Assembly (NCBI RefSeq): GCF_030813005.1
Contig: NZ_JAUSTU010000013.1
Location: 62,001 to 126,000 of the forward strand
Direction: 5' to 3'
Length of the DNA stretch: 64,000 bases
From: Robertmurraya andreesenii
GTDB taxonomy: Bacteria > Bacillota > Bacilli > Bacillales > Cytobacillaceae
The notes under the pieces were generated by a model that worked only from the letters and a program-made list of their open reading frames with translations, did no database searches and was not told the origin of the DNA. The position numbers and the translations under genes were made by a program. Within the stretch, counting starts at the first letter, position 1. Each line of letters begins with the position of its first letter. Positions 61,929-64,000 of this stretch are shown here, piece after piece.

Positions 61929-63548
61929 CTAGCCCTTTAAATGAAATTTTTCTTTTAGTTTGTCCACACGGTTTCCAAATAAGAAATTTATTAGCTTTGA
62001 TTTCAGTCCAAGATAGAAATATAAGCCTGCCCCAATCACTCCACAAATAATAACCAGTACAAGAGCCTGCCATTTGGATTCTGGAGACAAAAACATCGTT
62101 AGCAGCCAATAAGCGATTTTCGTGGCCCCATACATGATGCCCGTAAAGATAATAATTAACATCCCTCTCCGTACAACAAGTCTGAACCGATATTTGGAAA
62201 AATGCTTGATTGCAATAAGATTGATTAAGATGGCGGCTGCGTAACCGAGAACAGTCGCCAATATCGCACCCTTCGTTTCCATCATCTTAATGAGCGGAAT
62301 ATTTAAACTTAGCTTAATAAGGATCCCCACTAACAAGCTCAAAATATTGAATTTCTGCGCATCAACCCCTTGCAAGATGGCGGCCGTTACGGCATAAAGT
62401 GCGAATAATATCGCAACTGGTGCATACACTTGCAATACTTCTGTACCCATCGGATCATGCTTATAAAAAACATTATAAATAGGTTCCGCTAACAGCGATA
62501 GACCGACCGCCGCAGGTAAAGTTAAATACATGAGAACCTGGAATGTTTGATTTAATTGATGATTTAAGCCCTTTTGATCACCCTCTGTAAATGATTTCGT
62601 CACCGCTGGCACTAATGTTAGTGAAAAGGCTGTAGCCAGGGATACTGGAATGATGACGAGCTTTTGTGATTGGAAATTCAAGATCGAGAACATGTGCTCC
62701 GCCAATTTTCCATCCACACCGATCGAAACCATTGTACGGTTAAAGGTCAATTGATCAATGAATTGAAACAATGGGTTGGAAATTCCCACAAGAACAAATG
62801 GAATCGAATAAAGCAGGATTTCCTTATAAATTTCCTTGACGGAGACATCGACCGTACCTTTGTCCTGTAGCAATAATTCATCTAAATGAGGCTTTCGTTT
62901 GTACCAGTACCAAAATAGAACGACAAGACCGCCAAGTCCACCGATAAATGCCGCAAAAACGGAGAAGCTCACTGCTGTTACCAAGCTTCCCTTCATGACC
63001 TTCAATACAACAAAGGCTCCTGCTAGAACAAAAACAATTCGCACGATCTGTTCTACAACTTGTGAGACAGCCGTTGGACCCATTGATTGATGTCCTTGGA
63101 AAAATCCCCTGATTATAGACATGAACGGGACTATTATTAGCGCGAAGCTCACAGCCCTAATAACCGTTGTCACATCCTCAGGACTTGAAAGATGATCTTT
63201 TTCAGAAATAACCATCGTTGCTAAATTCGGAGCTGAAACATAAAGGACAAGAAACGATAGAATTCCTGTGATCGCCATCAAGAAAAGACCCGTTTTGAAC
63301 AGCTTTCTTCCAACTGCATATTCTTCTATCGCGTTATATTTAGAGACAAATTTGGATACGGAAGCAGGAATTCCTGCTGTTGCAATACTAATGAAAATCG
63401 TATATGGTACATAGGCATAATTGTATAATGCTGTACCATCTTCTTTAACTAAAGCAAAAAACGGAATGACATAGAACAATCCTAAGAATTTAGAAATAAA
63501 TGTACCAAGGGTCAAAATAAATGTACCCCTAATAAGCTTTGATGACAT
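61929..63548 (-). CDS. ytgP: YtgP/MurJ, lipid II flippase of the MOP superfamily
   Basis: 539 residues, about 14 transmembrane segments, beginning SSKLIRGTFILTLGTFISKFLGLFYVIPFFALV. Moves lipid II across the membrane for peptidoglycan building, redundant with Amj in B. subtilis. Charged residues in the central cavity (ARG at the third segment) fit MurJ. Next to ytfP. Confidence 0.92.
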   Translation of the reverse strand: MSSKLIRGTFILTLGTFISKFLGLFYVIPFFALVKEDGTALYNYAYVPYTIFISIATAGIPASVSKFVSKYNAIEEYAVGRKLFKTGLFLMAITGILSFLVLYVSAPNLATMVISEKDHLSSPEDVTTVIRAVSFALIIVPFMSIIRGFFQGHQSMGPTAVSQVVEQIVRIVFVLAGAFVVLKVMKGSLVTAVSFSVFAAFIGGLGGLVVLFWYWYKRKPHLDELLLQDKGTVDVSVKEIYKEILLYSIPFVLVGISNPLFQFIDQLTFNRTMVSIGVDGKLAEHMFSILNFQSQKLVIIPVSLATAFSLTLVPAVTKSFTEGDQKGLNHQLNQTFQVLMYLTLPAAVGLSLLAEPIYNVFYKHDPMGTEVLQVYAPVAILFALYAVTAAILQGVDAQKFNILSLLVGILIKLSLNIPLIKMMETKGAILATVLGYAAAILINLIAIKHFSKYRFRLVVRRGMLIIIFTGIMYGATKIAYWLLTMFLSPESKWQALVLVIICGVIGAGLYFYLGLKSKLINFLFGNRVDKLKEKFHLKG

Positions 63549-63709
63549 AACCTAACATCCTATCCATCCTAATTTAAGTACTACAGAAATAACTAGGTAC
63601 AGTTTACACTTCTTTGATAACAAGTTCTACTTTTTTCCTATGTATTCTTTCCAATAATATATCCCAATGCTTATAATATACAGAAGAAGTTTCAGAAGGA
63701 GAAAGAAAT

Positions 63710-64000
63710 ATGAAGTATGATGTAATCATAATCGGCGGAGGTCCCTCTGGTTTGATGGCTGGGATCGCGGCCGGTGAACAAGGAGCGAAGGTGCTCCTAA
63801 TTGATAAAGGGGACAAGCTTGGAAGAAAGCTAGCCATTTCAGGTGGCGGGCGCTGCAATGTCACAAACCGCCTCCCTGTTGACGAATTTATTAAGCATAT
63901 CCCTGGTAATGGGCGTTTTCTATACAGTGCCTTTTCGATTTTTAATAATGAAGATATTATCACCTTTTTTGAGAATCTTGGAATCCAGCTGAAGGAAGAG
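63710..64000 (+). CDS. ytfP: FAD-dependent oxidoreductase YtfP (N-terminal part)
   Basis: Only the first 97 codons lie in the window; the frame stays open to the edge. The start MKYDVIIIGGGPSGLMAGIAAG is a FAD-binding Rossmann fold and RKLAISGGGRCNVTNR is the HI0933-family motif. Role unknown; NAD(P)/FAD oxidoreductase. AGAAGGAGAAAG precedes the ATG. Divergent from ytgP. Confidence 0.9.
   Translation, partial: MKYDVIIIGGGPSGLMAGIAAGEQGAKVLLIDKGDKLGRKLAISGGGRCNVTNRLPVDEFIKHIPGNGRFLYSAFSIFNNEDIITFFENLGIQLKEE

Overview
The window is chromosomal DNA of low to moderate GC from a Gram-positive, probably spore-forming member of the Bacillaceae. Gene content and order closely follow the yt region of Bacillus subtilis: tyrS, acuCBA/acsA, motS-motP-ccpA-aroA, ytxJHG, murC, sftA, ytpQ, ytpP, ytoQ, ytoP, ytzB, ytnP, trmB, ytzH/ytmP, pepV, ytzE, ytzG, ytgP, ytfP. 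It is not B. subtilis itself: several genes and repeats are absent from that layout. The genus (Neobacillus, Mesobacillus or Cytobacillus-like) is an inference from synteny only.

Region by region: 0.2-5.7 kb is a nitrite reductase operon (nirB, nirD) with genes for its sirohaem cofactor (SUMT-HemD fusion, sirB, sirC), behind a promoter with two FNR-type boxes. At 6.5-8.6 kb are flotillin and its NfeD partner. tyrS (8.8-10.1 kb) has a T-box leader. At 10.5-18.5 kb lies an uncharacterised five-gene cassette: coiled-coil protein, Hsp70/actin-fold ATPase, HerA/FtsK-like ATPase with a Ser-rich linker, glycine-rich membrane protein, small acidic protein. A class A penicillin-binding protein, the acetate-utilisation genes acuCBA/acsA, the MotPS stator, ccpA and the DAHP synthase/chorismate mutase follow. 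At 30-43 kb are an FtsA-like protein, the ytxGHJ stress genes (ytxJ frameshifted), an aminopeptidase, murC, sftA, ytpQ, ytpP and a membrane transporter. At 43-46 kb is a more variable stretch with a pentapeptide protein, a six-unit 53-bp tandem array and a secreted protein ending in a ten-cysteine, halocin C8-like domain. The rest (46-64 kb) is mostly conserved housekeeping: peptidases, tRNA and rRNA modification, an EcsAB-like ABC transporter, an M48 protease with ankyrin repeats and a MurJ-type flippase.

Most genes are on the minus strand, so the replication fork probably crosses from high to low coordinates.

The most interesting signals are: (1) a family of five short hairpin elements (10.1, 23.5, 39.6, 42.1, 61.8 kb), all in one orientation, with conserved unpaired motifs but stems that change together between copies, four of them just beyond a Rho-independent terminator; (2) the HerA/Hsp70 cassette; (3) the halocin C8-like bacteriocin candidate; (4) a CCAATA-palindrome tandem repeat family at two loci; (5) a one-base frameshift in the A tract of ytxJ.
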